Positions 18,527-26,729 of a stretch of 60,386 nucleotides of DNA are shown piece after piece. The position numbers were made by a program, and so were the translations under genes. The notes below the pieces were generated by a model. That model had not been told where the DNA came from. It saw nothing but the letters and a program-made list of their open reading frames with translations, and ran no database searches. Every line of letters starts with the position of its first letter. Position 1 is the stretch's first letter. Source of the stretch: Nitrospirota bacterium (lineage in GTDB: Bacteria; Nitrospirota; Thermodesulfovibrionia; Thermodesulfovibrionales; JdFR-88); assembly GCA_021789735.1 (NCBI GenBank), contig JAJYJB010000002.1, positions 1 through 60,386 on the forward strand, given 5' to 3'.

Positions 18527-19741
18527 ATGGCTAAAATTTTAATCATAGATGACGATCCGGAGATTATAGAGATACTTGACCTTTACAGCGACTTCCTGGG
18601 CTATGAGGCCGATACCGCCTCCTCCGGAGCGCAGGCTTTGCAGAAACTGGCCGGAAACGGCTTTTATAATGCCGTGTTCTGCGATCTCACTCTCCAGGAC
18701 CTGAATGGGATCAAGGTCTTTGAGAAAATAAAACAGTCGGACCCCGATCTGGCAGGCAGGTTCGTCATCTTTACCGGTGCCGCCCTGGACGGGGAGATTG
18801 GGAGCCAGATAAGTTCGAAGAACATAAAGGTCATACAGAAACCCTTCAACTTTGAGGACATAAAGCTATTGCTCGAATCGATTGAAGGGCGTGAGGCCGG
18901 TTCGAGAGACATCCTGCTGCAGACCAGCAACCTGCCGGCGGTGCCCGCCGTTGCCGCCAGGATACTGGAGCTCGTTGGCAACGAGAACACCGCCATTGAA
19001 GAACTTAAACAGGCCATAATGGCGGACAATTCTCTGACCTCGCGGATACTTCAAATGGCCAATTCAGTTTTTTTCCGGATGCGCCAGAAGATCGACACCA
19101 TTTCAGACGCCATAACGATGCTCGGGTTCAACACGATAAGGACAATAGCTCTTGCCGTCTCAACTCGCAACATTTACAAGACCTTCGGTCTGCTTGAACA
19201 GAAGCTCTGGGAGCACAGCCTTGGGGTCTCCCTGGCTGCCGGATTGATAGTGGAGGAAGCGCGGCTCTCCAGGAACGTAAGGGAGGAGGCGGTCATTGCG
19301 GGGCTTCTGCATGACGTAGGCAAGGTCATAATGAACAATGGGCATCCGGACAAGTTTTTGCACCTGGCCCAGATAGTGAATGAGGAGCAGGTCCCTTATA
19401 ACGTCGTTGAAAAAGAGATATTTGGTTTCAGCCATGCCCAGTTGGGCTCGATGCTTGCTGAAAAGTGGGGTTTTTCGGAGAGCCTCTCAAGCGTTATACT
19501 CCATCACCACTCGTGGAGGCAGATGGACAAGGCGGCCGGGCCGGACAAGCTGGGTCATATAGTATCGCTGGCCGATGCCCTCTGCGCCAGGCTTGGCATA
19601 GGCTATAACAGGCCGATGCCTGACTTGGACCTCGGTGAGCAGGAGCTTAAAAAACTGCTTAGGATAGATGACGGGCAATATGACAGGCTCGTATCTTCCT
19701 TCAAGGAAACGTATCTCCTTGAAAAGATGCTTTTCACGTAG
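18527..19741 (+). CDS. Response regulator with HDOD output domain
   Basis: The 404-aa protein has a receiver (about 1-120, ILIIDDDPEIIEIL; phospho-Asp in VFCDLTLQDLNG) and an HDOD domain (about 125-330, LPAVPAVAARILELVGNENT, LTSRILQMANS), which keeps an HD-type motif LLHDVGKV. HDOD proteins are signalling outputs of poorly defined mechanism, often found in motility and biofilm loci. It appears to have its own promoter and so may be transcribed apart from the che genes. Confidence 0.9.
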   Translation: MAKILIIDDDPEIIEILDLYSDFLGYEADTASSGAQALQKLAGNGFYNAVFCDLTLQDLNGIKVFEKIKQSDPDLAGRFVIFTGAALDGEIGSQISSKNIKVIQKPFNFEDIKLLLESIEGREAGSRDILLQTSNLPAVPAVAARILELVGNENTAIEELKQAIMADNSLTSRILQMANSVFFRMRQKIDTISDAITMLGFNTIRTIALAVSTRNIYKTFGLLEQKLWEHSLGVSLAAGLIVEEARLSRNVREEAVIAGLLHDVGKVIMNNGHPDKFLHLAQIVNEEQVPYNVVEKEIFGFSHAQLGSMLAEKWGFSESLSSVILHHHSWRQMDKAAGPDKLGHIVSLADALCARLGIGYNRPMPDLDLGEQELKKLLRIDDGQYDRLVSSFKETYLLEKMLFT

Positions 19742-19756
19742 AAGGAGGGCACAAAA

Positions 19757-19909
19757 ATGGCCATCGAACCCATAGGCAATGTCCCGGAGGCTCCCAAAAT
19801 AATAAGACATGAGGACAACCCGTTGCCAAAAAAGAAAAGAGAAAAGGAAAAAGGGGAAGACGGGACCGACGGCAAGAAAAAGCAAAAGGGCGTAGACATA
19901 ACCGTCTGA
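19757..19909 (+). CDS. Small lysine-rich protein, function unknown
   Basis: A 50-aa reading frame that starts with MAIEPIGNVPEAPKI and ends GVDITV. The middle is very basic (KKKREKEKGE, KKKQK). A strong Shine-Dalgarno sequence, GAAGGAGG (19741-19748), sits 8 bases before the ATG and overlaps the end of the HDOD gene, which argues that it is translated. No signal peptide or membrane segment. I do not recognise the family. Confidence 0.6.
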   Translation: MAIEPIGNVPEAPKIIRHEDNPLPKKKREKEKGEDGTDGKKKQKGVDITV

Positions 19910-19962
19910 GGACCCTTTACTTTTATTTTAATTTTTTTATCTGAGGCTGGCTGGGCCGGGGA

Positions 19963-20373
19963 ATGCTCTGGAAAAAGAATAGCCAAAAACAAGAAGGCAA
20001 AGATAAGGGAAAAGAGAAAGAGCTTCTGAAAGCGGCTCAGGCGGCCAAAAGACTCCCTGCTGGCAACCATGCCGCGGCAAAGCGGAACACCGGCGTAGAC
20101 GAGCTAAAAAAACTGGAAGAAAGAATAGACGAGAAGATATCACTCCTTGCCGCTCTGGACGAAAGGGTTGGCAGACGGATAGAAGCCTTGGAAAAGCTGA
20201 TGTATTCTCCGGTGGCGGCTCCCGACCTCTCCCCGGCCCTTGCGGACCGCAGCAGCGGCATCCTGGCCCTCAGGGAAAAAGGACTGGACGCCGGCGAGAT
20301 ATCAAAGATACTTGCGGTGCCCGCAGGCGAAGTGGAGCTTATCCTTAACCTGAACAAAAAAAACCGGCCCTGA
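19963..20373 (+). CDS. Coiled-coil protein with helix-turn-helix-like C-terminus (DUF2802/DUF6115-like)
   Basis: A 136-aa protein: a lysine-rich N-terminus, a predicted coiled coil (about 46-85, LKKLEERIDEKISLLAALDERV in parts), and a C-terminal tri-helical stretch ILALREKGLDAGEISKIL followed by GEVELILNL. This C-terminal pattern occurs in small proteins that accompany flagellar loci; the family assignment is from memory. No membrane segment. It is the last gene before a 342-base gap. Confidence 0.7.
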   Translation: MLWKKNSQKQEGKDKGKEKELLKAAQAAKRLPAGNHAAAKRNTGVDELKKLEERIDEKISLLAALDERVGRRIEALEKLMYSPVAAPDLSPALADRSSGILALREKGLDAGEISKILAVPAGEVELILNLNKKNRP

Positions 20374-20534
20374 AAAAACACCGGTATCCCGTCTTATAAG
20401 GAACCTTTAATACCCCTTGGCATTCCTGCCTGTCTGTGATTTTCTTGAGAAGGCTTTCCCCCTTTCTGTCCTTGCTGCATCCTGAAAATTTTTTTGCGGC
20501 CGTTAAATAATTGGCGCTCCGGGTAAATATTGCC

Positions 20535-20557
20535 AGGAGGGAATTTTTTTCCCTTCT
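20535..20557 (+). terminator. Hairpin, possible terminator of the upstream genes
   Basis: AGGAGGGAA (20535-20543) pairs with TTCCCTTCT (20549-20557) with one G-U pair, around a five-T loop. There is no clear T-run after it, so it may be a processing or attenuation hairpin instead. Confidence 0.35.
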
Positions 20558-20687
20558 GTTATCGTGGCCGACCTGGGTGCGCCCCGATGAAAAAAGCATC
20601 GGCCGGATGAATAAAAAACCTTGTCAAATATAGGATCTTTTGTTTTTGTGGGATTTTTATTAAAACCCGCGGGTGAATTTTTTGTGG

Positions 20688-20703
20688 TGGCACCGAAATT
20701 GCT
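20688..20703 (+). promoter_or_regulatory. Sigma-54 promoter of flgF
   Basis: TGGCACCGAAATTGCT matches the -24/-12 consensus (TGGCAC-N5-TTGCW) exactly. Placing the C of GC (20702) at -12 puts +1 at 20714, two bases before the flgF ATG at 20716. See findings for the leaderless question. Confidence 0.8.
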
Positions 20704-20715
20704 TTTACCTTTGGC

Positions 20716-21423
20716 ATGTACAAAGGAATTTACATAGCCCTATCGGGTGCGGTGCTTAAGCAGCTTCAGATGGACGCGGTCACGAACAATCTTGCCAACT
20801 CGAACACGCCCGGCTACAAGAAGGAAAGCCTGTCCTTCAGGGATTATCTTATAAACCCGCCGGCGACCACTCTTGAACAGGAGGAAAGGGATTTGAGCAC
20901 GTTATCCAGCGAAAAGACGGACATGGTCCAGGGCGATCCTTTCAAGACGGCAAACCCGCTGGACATATCCATCGAGGGACAGGGCTTCATAGCGCTGGAG
21001 GGAAACCGTTACACGAGGCGCGGAGACCTGAAGAGAAGCAGCGACGGTTTTTTGACATCTTTCAACGGAATAAAGGTCCTTGGGGACAAGGGGCCCATAA
21101 AGCTTCCCAAGGGGGAAGTAAAGATAGACTCCAACGGCGGAGTGTTCGTGAACGGCAAGCAGGTGGACACCATCAGGCTTGTTGACCTTTCCAGCCAGCA
21201 GGGGCTGACGAGGATGGGGTCCGGCATTTTTTATTCAAAGGCCGCGGTTGTAAGCTCCACCGCCACGGTGAAGCAGGGCTATCTTGAGGCAAGCAATGTG
21301 GACGTGGTCAAGGAGATGGTCAGGATGATAGACGCGCTCAGGGAGTTCGAGACCTTCCAGAAGACCATACAGACCTTTGATTCGGCTGCCAGCAAGGTAG
21401 TGAACGACATGGCGCAGATCTAG
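20716..21423 (+). CDS. flgF: Flagellar proximal rod protein FlgF
   Basis: Rod subunit of the flagellar axial structure. The 235-aa protein starts MYKGIYIALSGAV, the usual rod-protein N-terminus, and has the motif NNLANSNTPGYKKE and a C-terminal helix ending FETFQKTIQTFDSAASKV. FlgF and FlgG are paralogues; the order and the length (shorter than FlgG) give FlgF. There is no Shine-Dalgarno sequence, and the sigma-54 promoter ends 12 bases before the ATG. Confidence 0.92.
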   Translation: MYKGIYIALSGAVLKQLQMDAVTNNLANSNTPGYKKESLSFRDYLINPPATTLEQEERDLSTLSSEKTDMVQGDPFKTANPLDISIEGQGFIALEGNRYTRRGDLKRSSDGFLTSFNGIKVLGDKGPIKLPKGEVKIDSNGGVFVNGKQVDTIRLVDLSSQQGLTRMGSGIFYSKAAVVSSTATVKQGYLEASNVDVVKEMVRMIDALREFETFQKTIQTFDSAASKVVNDMAQI

Positions 21424-21495
21424 CGGGTTCTCAAAGAGAAAGAAGAAAGATTTTTTAAAAAGATTTTTTGCCGTAAAGATAAGGAGGTCTTGAGG

Positions 21496-22290
21496 ATGTT
21501 AAGGTCATTGATGATTGCCTCAACGGGCATGGAGGCGCAGCAGCTCAACATAGACACCATCGCCAACAACCTGGCCAACGTCAACACGACGGGTTTTAAA
21601 AGGAGCAGGGCGGACTTCGAGGACCTGATATACGAGGACCTGAGCGCCCCCGGCACTTCATCTTCAAACACGACGCAGCTGCCCACGGGCATACAGATAG
21701 GCCTTGGCGTAAAACCAGCCGCGGTGCAGAAGATATTCCAGCAGGGGGACCTCACGCAGACCACCAACCCGCTTGACCTGGCCATACAGGGTGACGGCCT
21801 TTTCCAGGTGGACATGCCCGACGGCACCATAGCTTACACCAGGGCGGGGTCTTTCAAGCTGGACAACAACGGCCGTATCGTGAACTCAGACGGCTATCCG
21901 CTTGAGCCGAACATTACGATACCCCTTAACACCACGCAGATAAACATAGGCGCCGACGGCACGGTCACGGCGGTGCAGGCGGGCAGCACGACCCCTGTGA
22001 ACGTTGGGCAGATAGAGCTTGCCAAGTTCACCAACGAGAGCGGCCTTCAGGCCATGGGTGACGGACTTTATACACCCACCGGCTCCTCCGGAGACCCTAT
22101 TCTGGCAAACCCTTCGGTGGACGGGATGGGCACCATACAGCAGGGGTACCTGGAGATGAGCAACGTAAACGTGGTTGAAGAGATGGTCAACATGATAGCC
22201 AGCGAGAGGGCGTACGAGATAAATTCGAAAGCGGTGCAGGCTTCAGACCAGATGCTCATGGACACCAATAACATGAGGGCTGCCGCATAA
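21496..22290 (+). CDS. flgG: Flagellar distal rod protein FlgG
   Basis: Major distal rod subunit. The 264-aa protein has [19 protein letters not shown] at the start, [18 protein letters not shown], and the conserved end [20 protein letters not shown] followed by [15 protein letters not shown]. The start is ATG 21496, 8 bases after a perfect AAGGAGG; TTG 21490 is too close to that site. Confidence 0.97.
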   Translation: MLRSLMIASTGMEAQQLNIDTIANNLANVNTTGFKRSRADFEDLIYEDLSAPGTSSSNTTQLPTGIQIGLGVKPAAVQKIFQQGDLTQTTNPLDLAIQGDGLFQVDMPDGTIAYTRAGSFKLDNNGRIVNSDGYPLEPNITIPLNTTQINIGADGTVTAVQAGSTTPVNVGQIELAKFTNESGLQAMGDGLYTPTGSSGDPILANPSVDGMGTIQQGYLEMSNVNVVEEMVNMIASERAYEINSKAVQASDQMLMDTNNMRAAA

Positions 22291-22304
22291 AAAAGGACAG
22301 CTCC

Positions 22305-23006
22305 ATGAAAAAAACAGCGGCCCTTTTCATAGCGTTCTTCCTCCTGGCATCCCCGGCCTTTGCCGGGGGCCTTGCCGGTGTGAAGGCGGTGCTTAAGGCC
22401 TATATCGAGGGGCGGTACCACTGGAGCAGGGTGCGCGTGGAGGACCTGGCCATTGAAGGCGGCCAGCCGGCAGGCCTTCCGCAGTCCGTAAGCCTTGTCA
22501 AGGGGCCGCCCGGCAAAACGGTTTTTCGCCTCCGTTTTGCAGACGGCAGGCAAGCGGCCGCGACCGCGACCGTGACCGCTTATGAAACGGTTGTCAAGAG
22601 CACGCATCTGCTCAGGGCCAACTCCGTGGTCGGGCCGGAGGACGTGTCGGCCACGCCGGTGAAGGTTACCAGGCTGCCAAGCGGGGGTTTTTTCAACGAG
22701 GACTCCAAGGTGGTGGGACAGGTGCTTACCTGTTCGGTCGGGGCGGGCGTCACCATCCTGGACACGATGGTGAGCAGTGCACCTATGGTTGCCAGGGGGC
22801 ACAGGGTGACGATTATGATCGATACCCCGGGGTTCAGGATAACCACGCCGGGGGAGCTGGTGTCAAGCGCCAGAGTTGGTGGCTACGCCAAGGTCATGAA
22901 CACCTCTTCAAGGAAGATGCTGTCCGGCGTCCTGGTGGATGAAAATACCGTCCGCATCCAGGACGGCATGGCGGAAGGCCAGGGCACGGGCGGATATCAG
23001 CCATAG
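22305..23006 (+). CDS. flgA: Flagellar P-ring chaperone FlgA
   Basis: Periplasmic protein needed for FlgI P-ring assembly. The 233-aa precursor has a signal peptide (MKKTAALFIAFFLLASPAFA, cut after residue 20) and a C-terminal SAF/FlgA domain with STHLLRANSVVGPEDV and VVGQVLTCSVGAGVTI, ending with the usual VNTSSRKMLSG-like segment (here MNTSSRKMLSGVLVDE). It follows flgG by 14 bases. Confidence 0.93.
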   Translation: MKKTAALFIAFFLLASPAFAGGLAGVKAVLKAYIEGRYHWSRVRVEDLAIEGGQPAGLPQSVSLVKGPPGKTVFRLRFADGRQAAATATVTAYETVVKSTHLLRANSVVGPEDVSATPVKVTRLPSGGFFNEDSKVVGQVLTCSVGAGVTILDTMVSSAPMVARGHRVTIMIDTPGFRITTPGELVSSARVGGYAKVMNTSSRKMLSGVLVDENTVRIQDGMAEGQGTGGYQP

Positions 23007-23067
23007 ATGGTAAAGGGAAAAATCTTTTTTTACTTTTTTATTTTTTGAAGCGGGGGAGATATCAAAA

Positions 23068-23793
23068 ATGTTCAGGGTAAAAAGTATCGTGCTAGACTGT
23101 TTTGCCTCCCGTATGGCCGCCGCGCTTTTGTTTCTGTCTTTTGCGGCCTGCGCGACGATGCCCAAGCTGCCTCCTCCTCCGCCAAAGTACGTGTATCACG
23201 AAAAAAGCGCTCCGGAGGTGGTGCATTACGCCAACAATTCGCTTTTTACCGAGGGGGCGGGCCTTTACGAGGACCTGAAGGCCAGGCGGCTTAATGACCT
23301 TGTGACAATAAACGTGCTTGAGAACATAACGGGCTCGGGGCAGGCCGATACGAACACTTCGAGGGCTTCAAGCCTCGATGCGAACGTTACCGGCTTTTTC
23401 GGCGCCCCGCTGAACCTGGGCCTTTCCAACCTTTACGGGAACGGCAATACCTTTGAGCCTTCGGTATCGGGCAACATGAGCGACAGCTTTAAAGGCAGCG
23501 GGGCGACCACGAGGACCGGGACGCTGGTAGGCACCATAACCGCAAAAGTCGTCCAGGTGCTGCCGAACGGCAACCTGGTGCTCCAGTCCAGAAAAGATAT
23601 CACGATAAACAACGAAAAACAGATACTTATTTTTGAGGGCATTTGCAGGCCGTACGATATCGCGCCTGACAATACCATAGCAAGCTCCAGGATAACAGAT
23701 GCCAAGGTGTATTTCGTGGGCGACGGCGTAGTGCAGGAAAAACAGGGGCCCGGATGGCTCAGCAGGTTCCTGGATAAGGTGTGGCCGTTCTGA
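23068..23793 (+). CDS. flgH: Flagellar L-ring lipoprotein FlgH
   Basis: Outer-membrane ring protein. The 241-aa precursor has a lipoprotein signal with Cys28 in the lipobox (LSFAAC). The conserved core follows: SLFTEGAGLYEDLKARRLNDLVTINVLEN in parts, and later GNLVLQSRKDITINNEKQ, GICRPYDIAPDNTI and ITDAKVYFVGDG. The presence of an L-ring shows a diderm cell. GGGGGAG lies before the ATG at 23068. Confidence 0.95.
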   Translation: MFRVKSIVLDCFASRMAAALLFLSFAACATMPKLPPPPPKYVYHEKSAPEVVHYANNSLFTEGAGLYEDLKARRLNDLVTINVLENITGSGQADTNTSRASSLDANVTGFFGAPLNLGLSNLYGNGNTFEPSVSGNMSDSFKGSGATTRTGTLVGTITAKVVQVLPNGNLVLQSRKDITINNEKQILIFEGICRPYDIAPDNTIASSRITDAKVYFVGDGVVQEKQGPGWLSRFLDKVWPF

Positions 23794-23825
23794 TGGCGGG
23801 GACCGGAAGGGTGAAAGGTGCGGCA

Positions 23826-24968
23826 ATGAAAAGGACGGTTTTGAAAAAGGCGCGGCCTCTTGCTGAGACAATATCTTTGCCCATTGTCCTGCTATCCATG
23901 CTTTTATTTTTCCTGTCTTTTTCCCGGGCGGCGCTTGCGGCGCGCATAGAGGACATTGCGACTTTTCAGGGGATGACCGAAAACCAGGTGGTGGGATACG
24001 GTCTTGCGGTCGGTCTTGACGGGACTGGCGACACGGGAAACGCCACCATGGAGGCGATAGCCAATGTGCTTGAGAGGATGGGACTTACGGTCTCCCCCAC
24101 GGACATAAGGGCCAAGGACACTGCCGCGGTGATCGTAACGGCGACCCTGCCTCCTTTTCCAAAAGCCGGCATGAAGATAGACGTCAACGTCTCTGCGCTG
24201 GCGGACGCAAAAAGCATACAGGGCGGCACCCTGCTTCTGACCCCCCTGTACGGCCCGGACGGCAAGGTCTACGCCCTTGCGCAGGGGCCGGTATCAATAG
24301 GGGGTTTTGTTGGGGGCGCAGGGGGGACCAGCATCCAGAAAAACCATCCGACCGCGGGAAGGATACCCGAGGGCGCGATCATACAGAAAAACCTGCCCTT
24401 TACCCTGGGCAATGGATCGGACCTGAAGCTTTTCCTGGATAATCCGGACTTCACCACCGCCGCCCGGATCGCAAAAAGCATAAACAGGGCGTTCGGCCCG
24501 GACTGTGCCCAGGCCGCCGACCCCTCTACGGTGAAAATAAACATACCTGATGCTTACGCGGACAGGGTAGTGGACTTTGCCGGCCTGGTCGGGCAGCTGG
24601 ATGTAGCCGTGGACGAGCCCGCGAAGGTCGTAATAAACGAAAGGACAGGGACTGTAATAATAGGGCAGAACGTGAGGATAGCCCCTGTTGCCATCGCCAA
24701 CGGAAATCTCACGGTGGAGATAAAGACCACCTATAACGTTTCCCAGCCGCCTCCTTTTGCTCCGGCGGGCTCCCAGACGGTAGTTGTGCCCAATACGAAC
24801 GTGAAGGTTCAGGAGCAGAAGGCCTCACTGATGGAGGCGTCTGGGTCCACCCTGGGCGAAGTGGTGAGCGCGCTTAATTCCCTTGGGGTAACACCGCGGG
24901 ACCTTATCTCCATCATGCAGGCGCTGAAGGCAGCCGGCGCCCTCCGGGCCGACCTGGAGATAATTTAG
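23826..24968 (+). CDS. flgI: Flagellar P-ring protein FlgI
   Basis: Periplasmic P-ring subunit. The protein has a long signal peptide (about 39 residues, cleaved near LAA), then RIEDIATFQGMTENQVVGYG, the family's mature N-terminus, and the end LVSALNALGVTP-like segment (VVSALNSLGVTPRDLISIMQ). Start ATG 23826 (380 aa) gives a sensible signal peptide; ATG 23793, which overlaps the flgH stop, and GTG 23781 would extend it by 11 and 15 residues. Confidence 0.95.
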   Translation: MKRTVLKKARPLAETISLPIVLLSMLLFFLSFSRAALAARIEDIATFQGMTENQVVGYGLAVGLDGTGDTGNATMEAIANVLERMGLTVSPTDIRAKDTAAVIVTATLPPFPKAGMKIDVNVSALADAKSIQGGTLLLTPLYGPDGKVYALAQGPVSIGGFVGGAGGTSIQKNHPTAGRIPEGAIIQKNLPFTLGNGSDLKLFLDNPDFTTAARIAKSINRAFGPDCAQAADPSTVKINIPDAYADRVVDFAGLVGQLDVAVDEPAKVVINERTGTVIIGQNVRIAPVAIANGNLTVEIKTTYNVSQPPPFAPAGSQTVVVPNTNVKVQEQKASLMEASGSTLGEVVSALNSLGVTPRDLISIMQALKAAGALRADLEII

Positions 24969-24982
24969 ATCTGAAGGGGAAA

Positions 24983-25813
24983 ATGTACATAGATGACGCC
25001 ATAAGCCCAGAGAGCCTTGAAAGATACGCCGGCCAGAAAGGCCCGCAGGCAATGAAGGCCGTGGCCCAGAGCATGGCGACGCTCTTCACCTACGAACTGG
25101 TCAAGGAGATGCGCTCCACGACCATGCAGGACAACCAGGATTTCAGTGCAAAGACCTACACAAGCATGTTCGATATGGAGCTTGCTCAACTCCTGGCCGA
25201 AAAAGAGACCGGACTGCAGGACATGATCCTTAAACAGATCGAGCGGATAAATACTAAAGCTACGGATGAACAATCAGGGTCTAATCAATCGAATTTAAAG
25301 GAAAAAACAACTCTTTCGACGCCTGTAAAGACAGGTGGCCTTTCAATGCTTAGAACCGGTGGGGCGCCTGGGCAAAGCGTGAGCATGCCCGCCTCTCAAG
25401 GGGTCCAGGGAGCGCGGGAAGGGCAGGAGAACAATGGCCGGATAGATGAAAAAACGAAGAAAATGATACGTGCCGCATTCGGTGGGCAGGCGTCGAACGC
25501 CATGGCCGTGGCCTATGCGGAAAGTTCAGGCAATCCGGAGGCCGCTCATTATAATGCGCCTTATGGGAGCACGGATTGCGGGCTTTTCCAGATAAATGAC
25601 AGGTTTTGGGCGGCGCGCCTCATTAAAAAAGGCATCATAAACAGCGTATCGGACCTGTTCGACCCACAGAAAAATATTCAGGCCGCTGCCTGGATATATA
25701 AGCAGGGGGGCTGGGGCCTGTGGACGTCTGTTCGGAGCGGGAGGGTGCAGATAGGGCCTCCAGACACGATGGAGGCGGACAACTCCTATGGTAGCGCAGA
25801 AAACTCAGGCTAG
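24983..25813 (+). CDS. flgJ: Rod-binding protein FlgJ fused to a lysozyme-like/transglycosylase domain
   Basis: The 276-aa protein has two parts. Residues about 1-95 are the rod-cap domain (QSMATLFTYELVKEMRSTTM, FDMELAQLLAEKETGLQDMI). After a 60-residue low-complexity linker comes a lysozyme-like domain (about 155-255) with likely catalytic Glu180 in AYAESSGNPEA, and YGSTDCGLFQINDRFW and NIQAAAWIYKQGGWGLWTS. It would open peptidoglycan for the rod. The enterobacterial FlgJ carries an unrelated glucosaminidase domain instead. AAGGGG precedes the ATG. Confidence 0.9.
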   Translation: MYIDDAISPESLERYAGQKGPQAMKAVAQSMATLFTYELVKEMRSTTMQDNQDFSAKTYTSMFDMELAQLLAEKETGLQDMILKQIERINTKATDEQSGSNQSNLKEKTTLSTPVKTGGLSMLRTGGAPGQSVSMPASQGVQGAREGQENNGRIDEKTKKMIRAAFGGQASNAMAVAYAESSGNPEAAHYNAPYGSTDCGLFQINDRFWAARLIKKGIINSVSDLFDPQKNIQAAAWIYKQGGWGLWTSVRSGRVQIGPPDTMEADNSYGSAENSG

Positions 25814-25884
25814 GCTGATTTATAAATTATGGATATATTAAAAATTAAAAAATTATTAAAGGAGCAAACATCAGGGCAAAAAAT

Positions 25885-25912
25885 TAAAGATTTTCTCCGG
25901 CGTTTACGATAA
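25885..25912 (+). promoter_or_regulatory. Sigma-28 promoter of flgM
   Basis: TAAAGATT at 25885 and TACGATAA at 25905-25912, separated by 16 bases counted from TAAA. This is close to the FliA consensus (TAAAGTTT, GCCGATAA). The predicted start near 25919 leaves about 43 bases to the flgM GTG. Confidence 0.7.
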
Positions 25913-25961
25913 TAAGATTATAAACGGCAGAATATAAAAAGGCCGTCCCGGAGGAAATTTG

Positions 25962-26252
25962 GTGAAAATAAATAATAACAAGCCGCCAGAGGGACCCGAG
26001 CAGCACAACATAAAGAAGCCTTCGGAGACCTCGAAGGCTGGAGCACCGGCAGGGGGTGCCGCAAGCGGCCCCGCTGACAGCATCAGGATATCGAAGCAGG
26101 GAAAGGAGGCGGCCCAGATCGTCGAGGCGATAGGCAAGCTTCCGGATGTAAGGACGGACAGGGTAAACGAGATGAAACAGGCGATCGACTCGGGAAATTA
26201 CAATGTGGATGCGGGTAAAGTGGCCCAGAAAATGATAAGCGAGATAGTTTAG
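25962..26252 (+). CDS. flgM: Anti-sigma-28 factor FlgM
   Basis: Small protein that holds FliA inactive until exported through the finished hook-basal body. The 96-aa protein starts MKINN and has a disordered Pro/Gly/Ala-rich N-terminal half, the DSIRISKQGKEA motif, and the FliA-binding helices DVRTDRVNEMKQAIDSGNYNV and AGKVAQKMI. I chose GTG 25962, spaced 6 bases from GAGGA; TTG 25959 is also in frame. Transcription by FliA would give negative feedback. Confidence 0.93.
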   Translation: MKINNNKPPEGPEQHNIKKPSETSKAGAPAGGAASGPADSIRISKQGKEAAQIVEAIGKLPDVRTDRVNEMKQAIDSGNYNVDAGKVAQKMISEIV

Positions 26253-26255
26253 CCG

Positions 26256-26729
26256 ATGACCGCAGCTCCGGAAAAAATAAAGGCCGTGCTTGAAGAGCAG
26301 ATCAGGGAATACAAGAATCTGATGGCCCTTCTGCGGAAGGAAAAGCAGTGCCTTATTGATTTTGATGAGCAGGGGGTAGAGGACCTTGCAAAGCAGAAAG
26401 ATACGGCCGCGCTTAAGCTGAGGCTGCTGGAGCAGGAAAGGCTCCGCCTGATAGAGGAGTTTTACGCCGTGCGCGGGAATGGGCCCGGAGAGAAGAGCGC
26501 CAGTCTGCGGGAGCTTTCCCTCGCCACGGGAGATGGGAGTTTCATGGAGTTGCGGAGGCTCGTGATATCGCTTTTGCAGGGCATCCAGGAATTAAATGAG
26601 TTCAACCGGATACTGATAGAGCGGTCACTGCATTTTGTGAGCGATTCCCTTGATTTCTTTGGGAAGGCGGGGGCCAGGACAGGCGGCAACACTGGAGGCA
26701 AAGGCACGATGGTATCGAGGCAGATCTGA
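26256..26729 (+). CDS. flgN: Flagellar chaperone FlgN
   Basis: Export chaperone for the hook-filament junction proteins FlgK and FlgL. The 157-aa protein is mostly long amphipathic helices (EEQIREYKNLMALLRKEKQCL; RLRLIEEF; LVISLLQGIQELNEFNRILIE in parts), with no membrane segment. It is called on this helical pattern and on its position between flgM and flgK. It overlaps the flgK start by 1 base (TGATG). Confidence 0.88.
   Translation: MTAAPEKIKAVLEEQIREYKNLMALLRKEKQCLIDFDEQGVEDLAKQKDTAALKLRLLEQERLRLIEEFYAVRGNGPGEKSASLRELSLATGDGSFMELRRLVISLLQGIQELNEFNRILIERSLHFVSDSLDFFGKAGARTGGNTGGKGTMVSRQI

Larger units (their letters stand above)
20374..20715 (+). other. 342-base intergenic region between the HDOD group and the flgF operon
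   Basis: No credible gene is seen; the minus-strand frame at 20345-20599 has no ribosome binding site or recognisable content. The region holds a hairpin (20535-20557), T-rich stretches, and a strong sigma-54 promoter at its right end (20688-20703). Confidence 0.6.

Noticed and set aside
23007..23067. Terminator between flgA and flgH
   Set aside because: There is a T-rich run but no convincing GC stem, and the same operon continues.
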